The translations under genes and the position numbers were made by a program. Positions 10,268 to 17,985 of a DNA stretch of 23,146 nt are shown piece after piece (the stretch's first letter is position 1; each line of letters begins with the position of its first letter). The DNA comes from an uncultured Collinsella sp. (lineage in GTDB: Bacteria; Actinomycetota; Coriobacteriia; Coriobacteriales; Coriobacteriaceae): the NCBI GenBank assembly GCA_959600835.1, contig CAUGNQ010000029.1:1-23146 (forward strand). Reading direction: 5' to 3'. The notes under the pieces are model-generated. The model did no database searches, was not told where the DNA came from, and saw nothing but the letters and a program-made list of their open reading frames with translations.

Positions 10268-11584
10268 TTACTCGGAAGCAGCCTTCTCGGTCTTCCAGCC
10301 ATCGACGAAGGCGTTCTTGACGCCGTCCCACTTGGTGTTGTCGGCAGCATAAGCGATGAGAGCCTGCTTGAGGTTCTTCTTCCACTCCTCAGAGGGGATG
10401 TAGACGAAGTCCCAAGCGACGGTCTTCTTGCCGTCCTTGGCCATAGCAACGGCCTGCTGAGAGAAGACGTTGGTGGTCTCCTTAGCGCTCTTGAACGGGG
10501 CGGTCAGACCCATCTTGTCAGCGATGATGCTGGTGGCGGTGTCAGAAGTGACGCACCAATACATGAAGTCCTCGGTGGCCTTCTGGGCATCCTCGGAAGC
10601 CTGGGAGCTGACGCACCAGTAGTTCTCGCCGCCGGAGCACAGGCCCTGGTTCTCCTCGCCGTCGACGCCGATGTAGATCGGCAGCATGCCGAGCTGGTCG
10701 TCGGTCATACCGGCCTTGGTGAGGTCGGCGTAGGCCCAAGAGCCGTTCTGGTAGAAGACGGCCTTGCCGGTTGCGAACTCGTTGGTGGCGTCGTCACCGG
10801 TCTTGGAGGCGAGCTGCGAAGGATCGCAGGTGGAGTCGGTGATGTACAGGTCGAAGATCTGCTTAAAGTTGTCGAGATACTCGCCCTTGATCTCGTCGTC
10901 CTCCTGGTTGTGCTCCTTCTCGAACTCGTAGTAGAGCGGGAGGTTGGCGAGGTGGGTGGTGTAGCGCCAGCTGGAGGAGTCATCCATGCCGGCGGAAGTG
11001 AAGGCACCGTCAACGCCGAGCTCGTCCTTGCGGGCCTGGATGTCATCGGCGCAAGCCTTCAGCTTGTCGAAGGAGTTGATGTCCTCGGCCTTGTAGCCGG
11101 CCTTCTCGAGGAGCTCCTTGTTGTAGATGATGCCGTAGCTCTCCTGAACCCAGTCGATACCCAGATCCTTGCCGTCGGACTGCAGCGCCAGGGAGTCGTC
11201 GATGAGCTCGCCGCGGAGCTTGGTGTCGGAAAGATCGGCGCAGTAGTCCTTCCAGTTCTTAAGGCCGGTGGGGCCGTTGACCTGGAACAGCGTCGGAGCG
11301 GAGCTCTTGGACATCTCGGACTTGAGCTTCTCCTCGTAGGTGTTGGAGGCGGCGGTCACGATCTTGACCTCGACGCCCTTCTCCTTCTTGTACGCCTTGG
11401 CGATCTCCTTCCACTCCTTGTCGACCTCGGGCTTGAACTGGAGGAAGTAGACCTCGGCAGCGTCACCAGAAGCAGAGGAGCCAGAGCCGGCAGAACCACC
11501 GCAGCCCACGAGGCCCAGACCAAGAACCGCAGCCGCGGAACCAGCAAAGCCCAGGAACTGCCTTCTGCTCATTTCGTTCTTCAT
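10268..11584 (-). CDS. Extracellular solute-binding lipoprotein, family 1 (sugar)
   Basis: This captures a sugar at the outer face of the membrane for the two permeases that follow. The 438-residue protein begins with a twin-arginine style signal, SRRQFLGFAG (Arg7-Arg8), running into a lipobox LVGC with the lipid-anchored Cys at about residue 28. A Gly/Ser-rich tether follows. The mature part shows family-1 features, including an early VYFLQFKPEVDKEW strand-helix and GKAVFYQNGSWAYADL, in which Trp and Tyr often line the sugar site. I choose the ATG at 11584 because AAAGGGTGG precedes it; the frame opens at a GTG at 11602. The substrate is probably a malto-oligosaccharide or other alpha-glucoside, judged by malQ, glgP and the TreR-like regulator nearby. 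Confidence 0.9.
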   Translation of the reverse strand: MKNEMSRRQFLGFAGSAAAVLGLGLVGCGGSAGSGSSASGDAAEVYFLQFKPEVDKEWKEIAKAYKKEKGVEVKIVTAASNTYEEKLKSEMSKSSAPTLFQVNGPTGLKNWKDYCADLSDTKLRGELIDDSLALQSDGKDLGIDWVQESYGIIYNKELLEKAGYKAEDINSFDKLKACADDIQARKDELGVDGAFTSAGMDDSSSWRYTTHLANLPLYYEFEKEHNQEDDEIKGEYLDNFKQIFDLYITDSTCDPSQLASKTGDDATNEFATGKAVFYQNGSWAYADLTKAGMTDDQLGMLPIYIGVDGEENQGLCSGGENYWCVSSQASEDAQKATEDFMYWCVTSDTATSIIADKMGLTAPFKSAKETTNVFSQQAVAMAKDGKKTVAWDFVYIPSEEWKKNLKQALIAYAADNTKWDGVKNAFVDGWKTEKAASE

Positions 11585-11800
11585 TACAATCCACCCTTTC
11601 ACACCGTGGCGGCACCCTTTGCCGCCGCCTTCGGAGATTGGCTCGGGGACTTTGCCCCTTTTGCTGACTTGTACAATACGCTATTTGGCTAGTTGTTTGA
11701 ACAAGTATTACTAGAGCGGTAGAAAAACTTCGGTGAACGGTAATTTCAACTTGATACTTGACAAGTTTTGTATAAACAATTATTTATTATCGAATGCAGA
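11585..11800 (-). promoter_or_regulatory. Control region of the ABC operon with several GntR-type palindromes
   Basis: No gene lies here. Four palindromic or near-palindromic sites are clustered: TTGTACAA (11669-11676), TTGTTTGAACAA (11693-11704), ACTTGACAAGT (11756-11766) and TTGTATAAACAA (11768-11779). Two of these differ by one base from TTGTTTAAACAA. TreR of Bacillus binds TTGTATATACAA-like sites, so these are credible operators for the adjacent GntR/UTRA protein. A weak minus-strand -10 (TATTGT, near 11674-11679) would put the second palindrome over the -35. The promoter itself is uncertain. Confidence 0.5.
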
Positions 11801-11849
11801 GAAAACGCCCGATCAAGCCGATGCATCGTCGGTTTGACCGGGCGTTTTC
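11801..11849 (-). terminator. Terminator of the GntR regulator gene
   Basis: GAAAACGCCCG (11801-11811) pairs with CGGGCGTTTTC (11839-11849), and pairing continues imperfectly inwards. The minus strand shows GTTTTCTCT after the stem. It lies about 40 bases past the regulator stop and separates it from the ABC promoter. Confidence 0.75.
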
Positions 11850-11890
11850 GCTTTGAGGGCATGAGTCTCGTCAGGCTGCGAGCTAGCCGG

Positions 11891-12610
11891 CTATCGCTTG
11901 GAGTTGACGCGGTAGTGGAAGATCTCGGGATGCGTGCGGGCATGCGTGACCTCGAACAAGATGCCGTCCGAGGTGTACGACTGGCTCTCCATAACGGCGA
12001 CGCAGTTGTACTTGCCAAGGTCCAAGTAGCTGCAGTCCTCATCGTTGGCGAGCTCGACACTCACCGTACGACGGCTCGCCATCACTTTGACGCCGCGCTT
12101 GTGCTCCAGATAGCCGTAGATAGAATCCGCCGCGATCTCGGGGGTCAGGCCCTTGGCGATCGACGCCAAAAAGTAGCCATGGTCCACTTGGCGCGCGCTG
12201 CCGTTGAGGCTTCGGACACGCACTACGCGAATCAGCTCCTCGCCCACCTTAAAGCCCAGGCGACGAGAGAGTTGCTCAGTGCAAATCAAATGTTCAAAAG
12301 ACTTGACCTCGGTCGATGCGACGGCATTGTTGCGTTTTGCGAACTCGCCAAACGACTCAACCTCTTCGAGTGCGCCCAGCATGTCGGTTTCGCCCTTAAG
12401 CCAAATAACGCGCACGCCCTTACCGTGTATAGGCTGCACAAACATCTGGTCGGCCAGCATGCTCAAGGCACGTCGGACGGTATTGCGCGTGCAGCCAAAC
12501 TCCGCGGTCAGCTCGGCTTCGGTTGGCAGCATCTCCTGAAACGCATAGGTCCCGTTGATGATGCGCGAACGGATCTCGCGGTAGATTCCTTCGTAAATCG
12601 CTTTTGGCAT
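11891..12610 (-). CDS. GntR-family (HutC/UTRA) transcriptional regulator, TreR-like
   Basis: The 239-residue protein has an N-terminal winged helix (about 1-70: IYREIRSRIINGTY, then LPTEAELTAEFGCTRNTVRR with the recognition helix, then GKGVRVI in the wing). A UTRA ligand-binding domain follows (about 90-235). The segment GLTPEIAADSIYGYLE resembles the TreR subgroup, whose members sense a phosphorylated disaccharide and release DNA. It lies between the ABC operon, which follows it on the same strand after a terminator, and the divergent PTS gene, with palindromes on both sides. It is likely the local repressor, sensing a PTS product such as a disaccharide phosphate. Trehalose itself is not shown. 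The ribosome site is AGAGGTG before the ATG at 12610. Confidence 0.85.
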   Translation of the reverse strand: MPKAIYEGIYREIRSRIINGTYAFQEMLPTEAELTAEFGCTRNTVRRALSMLADQMFVQPIHGKGVRVIWLKGETDMLGALEEVESFGEFAKRNNAVASTEVKSFEHLICTEQLSRRLGFKVGEELIRVVRVRSLNGSARQVDHGYFLASIAKGLTPEIAADSIYGYLEHKRGVKVMASRRTVSVELANDEDCSYLDLGKYNCVAVMESQSYTSDGILFEVTHARTHPEIFHYRVNSKR

Positions 12611-12837
12611 GATTTCACCTCTAATGAATATGTATGGCTAGGCACGATAGCATTTCTTTGGGTTGTTTAAACCGTCTATCGGCAAAGCACCGATTATTAA
12701 CTGTCAACGGCGCCCGTGATGCTCCAATCGATTCGAATCAAAACCAACAATGCGGCGAACGCTCACTCCCCTACAATTAACTCATTGTTTAAACGTTCCA
12801 CCGCAGACACGGCGGGCTTATGGTCGAGAGGCAGAAT
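12611..12837. promoter_or_regulatory. Divergent regulator/PTS control region with two GTTTAAAC operators
   Basis: Two copies of the 10-mer TTGTTTAAAC lie at 12663-12672 and 12785-12794. The first is about 55 bases upstream of the regulator's start. The second is just downstream of a candidate plus-strand -10, TACAAT (12772-12777), where a bound repressor would block the PTS promoter. -35 boxes are not clear. The site GAGAGG at 12826-12831 is the ribosome site that selects the ATG at 12838. Autoregulation plus PTS control is inferred. Confidence 0.5.
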
Positions 12838-15288
12838 ATGCTGCAAAAAATCCAACGCTTTGGCGGGGCAATGTTCGCGCCCGCCATGCTGTTTTCTATA
12901 TCAGGCCTCATGGTCGGCATCTCCGCCCTCGCCACGACCGTAGACATCGTCGGCGACCTCGCCGTATACGGAACCCCTTGGTACGTTTTCTGGACCATCA
13001 TCCAGCGCGGCTCGTGGACGGTCTTTAAACGTCTCCCGCTCCTTTTTGCCGTAGCGCTGCCTATCGGTCTTGCCCAAAAGCAACCGGCACGCTGCTGCCT
13101 CGAGGCACTCGTGGCCTATTTTGCCTATTGCTTCTTTTTGAGCGAGATCATTAAGCTGAGCGGAGACAACCTTGGGCTTAAGTACCCATCATCTTTGACC
13201 CCCGCCAGCGGTATCACCGTCATCGACGGCATCAAGACGCTCGACACCGGCATTATCGGCCCGCTGGCGGTATCGGCAACCGTCGTCGCCATCCATGACC
13301 GCTTCTACGATGCCAAGGTTCCCGATTGGCTCGGCACCTTCTCGGGTTCCTCGCTGGTCTACCTCATCAGCTTTTTTGCCGTGCTTGCCCTTGCCGCCAT
13401 CTCGGCCGCCATCGTGCCCTTCGCATACGCTGTGACCGAAACGCTGCGCCACGCACTTGCGGGCGTCGGCCCCTTCGGCGTGGGCATCTTTGTGTTTTTG
13501 GAGCGAGCGCTCGAGCCCATGGGGCTGCACCATCTGCTCTATATGCCCATCTATTACGACAATCTGGTCATTCACGACGGTATTTACGCCACGTGGACCA
13601 ACCTGCTCCCCATTCTCTCCCATAGCACGCGCCCTTTAAATGAACTTGCGCCCTGGGCAGGTTTTACCGCCACCGGCTGGGGCAAGCTCTTTGGCCTTCC
13701 CGCCATCGCGGCAGCATTCTATTTCACCGCCAAACCCGAACGCCGCGCCGGCCTTAAAGTCATCCTTTTGCCCGCCATCGTCGCCTCGGTGGTCTGCGGC
13801 GTCACCGAGCCGCTCGAGTTTCTCTTTATGTTCACCTATCCCGGACTCTTTTTGCTCTACGCCGTCCTATCCTCCTGCCTTGCCATGACCATGAACTTCT
13901 TTGGCATCGTCGGCATCTTCTCGGGCGGTCTCATGGAAATGACGGCCTTCAACTTCATCCCACTCATGCGAATGCATGCCGGCTCCTACCTTTTGGCGCT
14001 CGGTATCGGTCTTGCCTTTAGCCTCATCTTTTTTGTTAGTTTTCGAGCACTCATCTTGGTCTATGACCTTAAGACGCCGGGCCGCGAGGATCATGTCTCC
14101 AATCGCGCGGCAATCGATCGTTTAACGGGAAGCGGCTTTGCCAAAGAGCAATCTCCCAATGGCGAGGTCAGTATTCAATCCGATCAAGATCACGTCCTCG
14201 CTGAGCGGGTAATTCAGCTTTTAGGTGGCGTTGGCAATATCGTGGGCGCAACCAACTGCGCCACGCGCCTACGCGTCGAGGTCGCAGACCCTTCCATCGT
14301 TGCAGATAATGCGTCGTTTGTCGCGGTGGGCGCCAAGGGCCTCATCATTACGGGCAAGACCGCCCAGGTGATTATTGGCATCTCCGTTCCCCGCGTTAAA
14401 GAGCATTTTGACCAGATCATGGGCCTCGAGCCGGGATTTGTGCCCACCACCTCGGCCTCCCCTGCCGCCAGCGCAGCCCATAAGCGCGGCGATATCTGCT
14501 TCTTCGATATCGACGGAACACTCGCCTGGCAAGACCCTCGAGTGGCACAAGAGCTTCCCGAGAGCGAGCGAGACCTCTCCCCCTATCCCAATGAAGCGGT
14601 CTCGCAAGCCATCCGTGATTTTGTCGCCAAGGGCAATATGGCGTTTATCTGCACAGGGCGCACGCTGAGCTGCATCCATCCAAAGCTGCTCGAGCTGCCC
14701 TGGACCGGCATCGTCTGCCTCGCGGGTGGCTATGTCGAACTTGAGGGACACGTGATTCGCGATTTGGCGATGACGCCCGGCATGCTGCAGCGCCTTGCTC
14801 CCATTCTTGAGCAATCGGACGAAGTGATTCGTTTTGAGGGACTCAATGGCGTCGTTCGCATGAGTGCCGATGCGCCCGACGCCCCCGGATACGCCCGCAC
14901 CGTGGGCGATGCAATTACGCAGCTGCAACATTACAGCGCCTACAAGATCTTAATGTCCACGTCGCTTGCCAACCGCATCGCTCAGGATCAAGCGTTTGAG
15001 CCGCTGCTCTGCTTTAACGAGCTCGAGCTCGAAGTGACCGAGATTTCGCCTCGCGAATGCACCAAGCGCGAGGGTATCCAGTCCGTACTCGACGCCCTCG
15101 ATCCCCACCACGGAACCGTATACGGCATCGGCGACGCCAGCAATGACGTCTCGCTGATGAACGCCGTCGACGTTGGCATCGCCATGGGCAACGCACCGGA
15201 CTTCCTCAAGGAAAAGGCCGACTATGTCACCGACAGCATCGACCACGACGGCGTCGTCACCGCGCTCGAACACTTTGGGCTTATCTAG
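12838..15288 (+). CDS. Fused PTS alpha-glucoside EIICB permease and HAD (Cof-type) phosphatase
   Basis: A single 816-codon frame encodes three modules. Residues 1 to about 410 are a glucose-superfamily EIIC of the alpha-glucoside/maltose type, beginning MLQKIQRFGGAMFAPAMLF and including ERALEPMGLHHLLYMPIYY and CGVTEPLEFLFMFTYP. Residues about 455-535 are an EIIB domain with phospho-acceptor Cys474 in NCATRLRV. A short Ala/Ser linker leads to residues about 548-816, a HAD hydrolase with the nucleophile motif FFDIDGT (Asp557, Asp559), FICTGRT, and the metal motif GDASNDVSLM (Asp766, Asp771). No EIIA domain is present, so a separate EIIA is needed. EIICB proteins normally end after EIIB. The start at 12838 matches the family N-terminus and has an SD site; an in-frame ATG at 12820 is possible. 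The fused phosphatase could act on the phosphosugar just imported (inference). Confidence 0.9.
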   Translation: MLQKIQRFGGAMFAPAMLFSISGLMVGISALATTVDIVGDLAVYGTPWYVFWTIIQRGSWTVFKRLPLLFAVALPIGLAQKQPARCCLEALVAYFAYCFFLSEIIKLSGDNLGLKYPSSLTPASGITVIDGIKTLDTGIIGPLAVSATVVAIHDRFYDAKVPDWLGTFSGSSLVYLISFFAVLALAAISAAIVPFAYAVTETLRHALAGVGPFGVGIFVFLERALEPMGLHHLLYMPIYYDNLVIHDGIYATWTNLLPILSHSTRPLNELAPWAGFTATGWGKLFGLPAIAAAFYFTAKPERRAGLKVILLPAIVASVVCGVTEPLEFLFMFTYPGLFLLYAVLSSCLAMTMNFFGIVGIFSGGLMEMTAFNFIPLMRMHAGSYLLALGIGLAFSLIFFVSFRALILVYDLKTPGREDHVSNRAAIDRLTGSGFAKEQSPNGEVSIQSDQDHVLAERVIQLLGGVGNIVGATNCATRLRVEVADPSIVADNASFVAVGAKGLIITGKTAQVIIGISVPRVKEHFDQIMGLEPGFVPTTSASPAASAAHKRGDICFFDIDGTLAWQDPRVAQELPESERDLSPYPNEAVSQAIRDFVAKGNMAFICTGRTLSCIHPKLLELPWTGIVCLAGGYVELEGHVIRDLAMTPGMLQRLAPILEQSDEVIRFEGLNGVVRMSADAPDAPGYARTVGDAITQLQHYSAYKILMSTSLANRIAQDQAFEPLLCFNELELEVTEISPRECTKREGIQSVLDALDPHHGTVYGIGDASNDVSLMNAVDVGIAMGNAPDFLKEKADYVTDSIDHDGVVTALEHFGLI

Positions 15289-15403
15289 CCAAGCCCCTAC
15301 CGCACTTGCGGCCGCATGGACCAATCGTCTTCAACCGCCGCGCTCGACGCCCTAATGTGGCAATATGTTGTCTGCATAATGCAACGATGCAACCTATCAA
15401 AGA

Positions 15404-16429
15404 ATGCGAGAACCCGTGTCCAGTCCGTTTACCAGCTTTTTAGCCCAGCACTTTGACCAGATTAACGACTATCTGGCCACGTTCTTTGACGGACAGGCGA
15501 CTTCCGCCGATATCGAGCGCTACCTGTATACCCCGCTCTCGGCATTTACGGCAAACGCTGGCAAGCGCCACCGCCCGCTCATCTGCATGCTCGCCGCCAC
15601 TGCGGTAGGCGGCAGCTTTGAGAGCGCCCGCAGCGCAGCGGTGGCCATCGAGCACTTTCAGTCGGGCGCACTCATCCACGACGACATCGCCGACAACGGG
15701 CAGATTCGTCGCGGCAAGCCCTGCATGCACCTTACCGAGGGCACCGGTCTTGCCATCAACTGCGGTGACCTGGCGCTCACCATGGTCACCAAGACGGTTC
15801 TCGACGACCCCACACTCAACGCAGACGTGAAGCTTCGCGTGCTCCACGAGCTTACCGAAATGATCGTCCGTACCATCGAGGGCCAGGCGCTCGACCTGGG
15901 CTGGGTCCGCGACGGGCGCTTTGACATTTCGGTCGACGATTATCTGGACATGGCGACGCACAAGACCGCGTACTACAGCGGAGCGACGCCGCTTGCCGCC
16001 GGAGCCATTATCGGCGGCGGCAGCGAAGAGCAGATTGAGGCACTGCGCGCCTTTGGGCTGCACACGGGCCTTGCCTTCCAGATTCAAGACGACCTGCTCA
16101 ACTTGATCGGCACCAAGGAGGCCGCCAACAAGGACTTCCGCACCGATATCACCGAGGGCAAGCGCACCCTCGTTGCCGTGCATGCCCTGTCAGACGAGCG
16201 CTATCACGACGAGATCGAGGCAATCCTTTCCTCGGGCACCGAGGACCCTGCGCAGCTCGCACGCGCCGTGGAGATCTTCCAGGAGACCGGCTCCATCGAT
16301 TACGCCCACACCTATGCGCTCGACCTGACCGCTAAGGCCAAGGCCGCTATCGAAGGCGTCGAGCTCGACCCGCATGCGCGCGAGCTCTTCCTCTCAATGG
16401 CAGATTTCTTTGTGGAGCGTCTTAACTAG
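15404..16429 (+). CDS. Polyprenyl diphosphate synthase (trans-isoprenyl diphosphate synthase)
   Basis: It condenses isopentenyl diphosphate onto an allylic diphosphate to make a prenyl chain, perhaps for the quinone side chain or other isoprenoids. The first aspartate motif is complete, DDIAD (93-97) in ALIHDDIADNGQIRRGKP. The second reads DDLLN (229-233) in FQIQDDLLNL, with Asn in place of the last Asp, a variant seen in some geranylgeranyl-type synthases. KRHRPLICML marks the substrate-binding N-terminal helix. Its 341 residues fit the family. The start is uncertain: ATG at 15404 or GTG at 15416, neither with a strong ribosome site. Chain length cannot be judged safely by eye. The 115 bases upstream hold a possible -10 (CATAAT at 15375-15380) and nothing else evident. 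Confidence 0.88.
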   Translation: MREPVSSPFTSFLAQHFDQINDYLATFFDGQATSADIERYLYTPLSAFTANAGKRHRPLICMLAATAVGGSFESARSAAVAIEHFQSGALIHDDIADNGQIRRGKPCMHLTEGTGLAINCGDLALTMVTKTVLDDPTLNADVKLRVLHELTEMIVRTIEGQALDLGWVRDGRFDISVDDYLDMATHKTAYYSGATPLAAGAIIGGGSEEQIEALRAFGLHTGLAFQIQDDLLNLIGTKEAANKDFRTDITEGKRTLVAVHALSDERYHDEIEAILSSGTEDPAQLARAVEIFQETGSIDYAHTYALDLTAKAKAAIEGVELDPHARELFLSMADFFVERLN

Positions 16430-16537
16430 CGGGGGTCATAAAACCTGTGGGCAGCGAGTTTGGGTACAAGTTGCTACACTGTTGAGTGCATGTTTATGCA
16501 TTGTCTCGCGTTGTCTATCCGACACGCGCTCAAAAAA

Positions 16538-16561
16538 GTACGAATCGTACGCCGAAAGGGG
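16538..16561 (+). promoter_or_regulatory. GTACGA palindrome next to the ribosome site
   Basis: GTACGAATCGTAC (16538-16550) is a perfect 13-base palindrome around a central A. It is followed at once by the ribosome site GAAAGGGG (16554-16561) of the next gene. It could be an operator or a small RNA stem that affects ribosome access; the sequence does not decide which. The rest of 16430-16537 shows no firm promoter. Confidence 0.35.
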
Positions 16562-16568
16562 TTCGTTC

Positions 16569-17474
16569 ATGGAACCTATTACCACGGGCATGCAGGGAGC
16601 AGCCGTCGAGGATGTTCAGTCCCGCCTTCTGCAGCTCGGTTACACCATCGATGCCGACGAGGTCGCCGACAAGCGCTTTGGCACCACCACCGAGCAGGCC
16701 GTCAGCACCTTCAGGCTCGACAGTGGCCTTGCTGCCGGTCATGCCGTCGATATCCCCTGTTGGAGCGCCCTGGTCGACGCCTCGTATAAGCTGGGCGACC
16801 GCACCCTGTATCTGCGCATGCCCAATTTCCATGGCGCCGATGTGCAGGCCCTGCAGCGCGCTCTCAACGTTTTGGGCTTTGCCTGTGGCGAAGACGACGG
16901 CTACTTTGGTCCGCATACCGAGGCCGCCCTGCAGCAGTTCCAGGAAAATGTCGGCCTGTTTGCCGACGGCATGGCCTTCCAGGACACCTACGCCTACATC
17001 AACCGCCTGCATCATGTGTGGGAGGGCAAGCCCTCGGTCACCGAAGCCGAGTCCCGCATCGGTTTTGCTCGCGCCGCCAACGTGCTCGAGCGCTTCCAGA
17101 TCGCCGTTATCGGTGAGGACCCCATCGCACGCAGCGTTGCTTCGCGCATGTGGAACATCGCCACGGCAACGACCGACAACAGCGGCATGATGCTCTGCGA
17201 CTCCGAGGTCCCAACCGACGTTGACCTGGTGCTCGAGATCGCAAGCGACGAGCTGCCCGCCGACGCCGCGCCACGCGCCACGATTGCCCTCGCCGAGTGC
17301 CACAACCTGGCCCAGCGCATCCGCACCGCCAATGTCGCCGCGCAGCAGAAGCCGGCTCGCATTCGCATTGAGCTCACGGGCATGACGCGCTACAACGGCA
17401 CCTTCACGGCCAGCGACGCGCAGACGCTCGCCGTACGCCTACTCGACGGCGTTTGCGATGCCCTCGCAGATTAG
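16569..17474 (+). CDS. Protein with two peptidoglycan-binding repeats and no export signal (CwlM-like?)
   Basis: The 301-residue product starts MEPITTGMQGAAVEDVQSRL and has two PG_binding_1-type repeats. The first covers about 5-60 (GAAVEDVQSRLLQLGY, then RFGTTTEQAVSTFR). The second covers about 75-140 (GADVQALQRALNVLGF, then YFGPHTEAALQQFQ). The remaining ~150 residues have an alpha/beta look, with ERFQIAVIGEDPIARSVASR and LAQRIRTAN. They could be a decayed amidase_3 domain: no catalytic His/Glu set is apparent. No signal peptide or membrane segment is visible. Mycobacterial CwlM also joins two such repeats to an inactive amidase and works in the cytosol on MurA, so a similar role is a hypothesis only. 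The ATG at 16569 is chosen for its GAAAGGGG site; the frame is open from 16374. Confidence 0.75.
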   Translation: MEPITTGMQGAAVEDVQSRLLQLGYTIDADEVADKRFGTTTEQAVSTFRLDSGLAAGHAVDIPCWSALVDASYKLGDRTLYLRMPNFHGADVQALQRALNVLGFACGEDDGYFGPHTEAALQQFQENVGLFADGMAFQDTYAYINRLHHVWEGKPSVTEAESRIGFARAANVLERFQIAVIGEDPIARSVASRMWNIATATTDNSGMMLCDSEVPTDVDLVLEIASDELPADAAPRATIALAECHNLAQRIRTANVAAQQKPARIRIELTGMTRYNGTFTASDAQTLAVRLLDGVCDALAD

Positions 17475-17481
17475 GTAAACT
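17453..17481 (+). promoter_or_regulatory. Promoter of tRNA-Gln
   Basis: TTGCGA (17453-17458) and TAAACT (17476-17481) are exactly 17 bases apart. The predicted start lies about 25 bases before the mature tRNA. The -35 is inside the 3' end of the preceding gene. Confidence 0.55.
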
Positions 17482-17512
17482 AGACGAGTTGCTTTTGGGC
17501 AACACCACACAT

Positions 17513-17587
17513 TGGGACGTAGTTCAACGGTAGAACTCCGGTTTTTGGTGCCGGCTGTTGGGGGTTCGAATCCCTCCGTCCCAGCCA
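17513..17587 (+). tRNA. tRNA-Gln (anticodon UUG)
   Basis: The cloverleaf folds completely. The acceptor is TGGGACG with CGTCCCA, the D stem GTTC/GAAC, and the anticodon stem CCGGT/GCCGG around the loop TTTTGGT (anticodon TTG). The T arm is GGGGG, TTCGAAT, CCCTC. The discriminator G is followed by an encoded CCA. Length is 75 bases including CCA. It reads glutamine codons CAA and, by wobble, CAG. Confidence 0.97.
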
Positions 17588-17597
17588 TTAAAACTGA

Positions 17598-17632
17598 GCG
17601 CCCTAAGCCCATAACGGCCCAGGGCGCTTTCT
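17598..17632 (+). terminator. Terminator after tRNA-Gln
   Basis: GCGCCCT (17598-17604) pairs with AGGGCGC (17621-17627), with further pairing inside (GCC with GGC). TTTCTT follows. It begins 11 bases after the tRNA. Confidence 0.75.
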
Positions 17633-17638
17633 TGTGGG

Positions 17639-17879
17639 CAAGCGGAGGAATTCGAGCCCGCAAGGGTGCGGAGCTGAGGAAACGCGAAGCGTTTTCCAGC
17701 GCAGCACGCAAGGAGCGAAGCGACGCAGCGGGGCGCGGCCGCCGACCAGGCGGACGCGGAATCCCTCCGTCCCACACCAGCCAAGAGCCCCTCACGTCAA
17801 GCAAATCGAGCCAACGCCGCCAAGCGGAGGGATTCGAACCCGCAAGGGTGCGGAGCGACGCAGCGGGGCGCGGCCGCCG
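17639..17879. repeat. Duplicated tRNA-end-like segment and GC-rich tail
   Basis: A 36-base segment at 17639-17674 recurs at 17821-17856 with two mismatches. The minus strand of the second copy reads like a tRNA variable loop, T arm and acceptor (GGGTTCGAATCCCTCCGCT). A 25-base GC-rich tail recurs at 17720-17744 and 17855-17879. The first copy has 45 extra bases between the two parts, including a small hairpin (AAACGC, GAA, GCGTTT). No complete tRNA can be folded from either, so these are fragments. Confidence 0.65.
17759..17774 (+). repeat. Partial duplicate of the tRNA-Gln 3' end (possible attachment-site scar)
   Basis: GAATCCCTCCGTCCCA here is identical to 17568-17583 in the T arm and acceptor of tRNA-Gln, in the same orientation, 191 bases downstream. 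A diverged CCA-like end (CACCAGCCA) follows. Direct repeats of a tRNA 3' end are typical of integrase attachment sites. No integrase is present, so at most this is a remnant. Confidence 0.5.
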
Positions 17880-17895
17880 CAGGCAGACGCGGTGT

Positions 17896-17950
17896 CGGCA
17901 CTTGGGGACGCTCCTAAGTGCCGGCATTATAGGAACGTCCCCAAGTGCCG
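17896..17950. repeat. REP-like long palindrome
   Basis: A perfect 15-bp inverted repeat, CGGCACTTGGGGACG (17896-17910) and CGTCCCCAAGTGCCG (17936-17950), encloses 25 bases. Those 25 bases carry another AAGTGCCGGC and an imperfect palindrome (TCCTA, TAGGA). The form resembles the REP elements mobilised by Y1 (RAYT) transposases. No such transposase is in the window. Confidence 0.6.
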
Positions 17951-17985
17951 GCTCGGGACTATTTTCGAGGACCCTCCGAAGGACT

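Noticed and set aside
10253..11692. Long plus-strand open frame opposite the solute-binding protein (479 codons)
   Set aside because: It is a shadow frame with repetitive L, V, G, E content; the minus strand encodes a clear binding lipoprotein.
12838..15288. Calling the PTS gene treB (trehalose) because the regulator is TreR-like
   Set aside because: The EIIC sequence looks like the alpha-glucoside/maltose branch (MLQKIQRFGGAMF) and not the sucrose/trehalose branch. No treA-like hydrolase is adjacent.
17821..17856. A second tRNA gene on the minus strand
   Set aside because: Only a T-arm and acceptor-like piece is present. The T stem has a mismatch and there is no D arm or anticodon arm.
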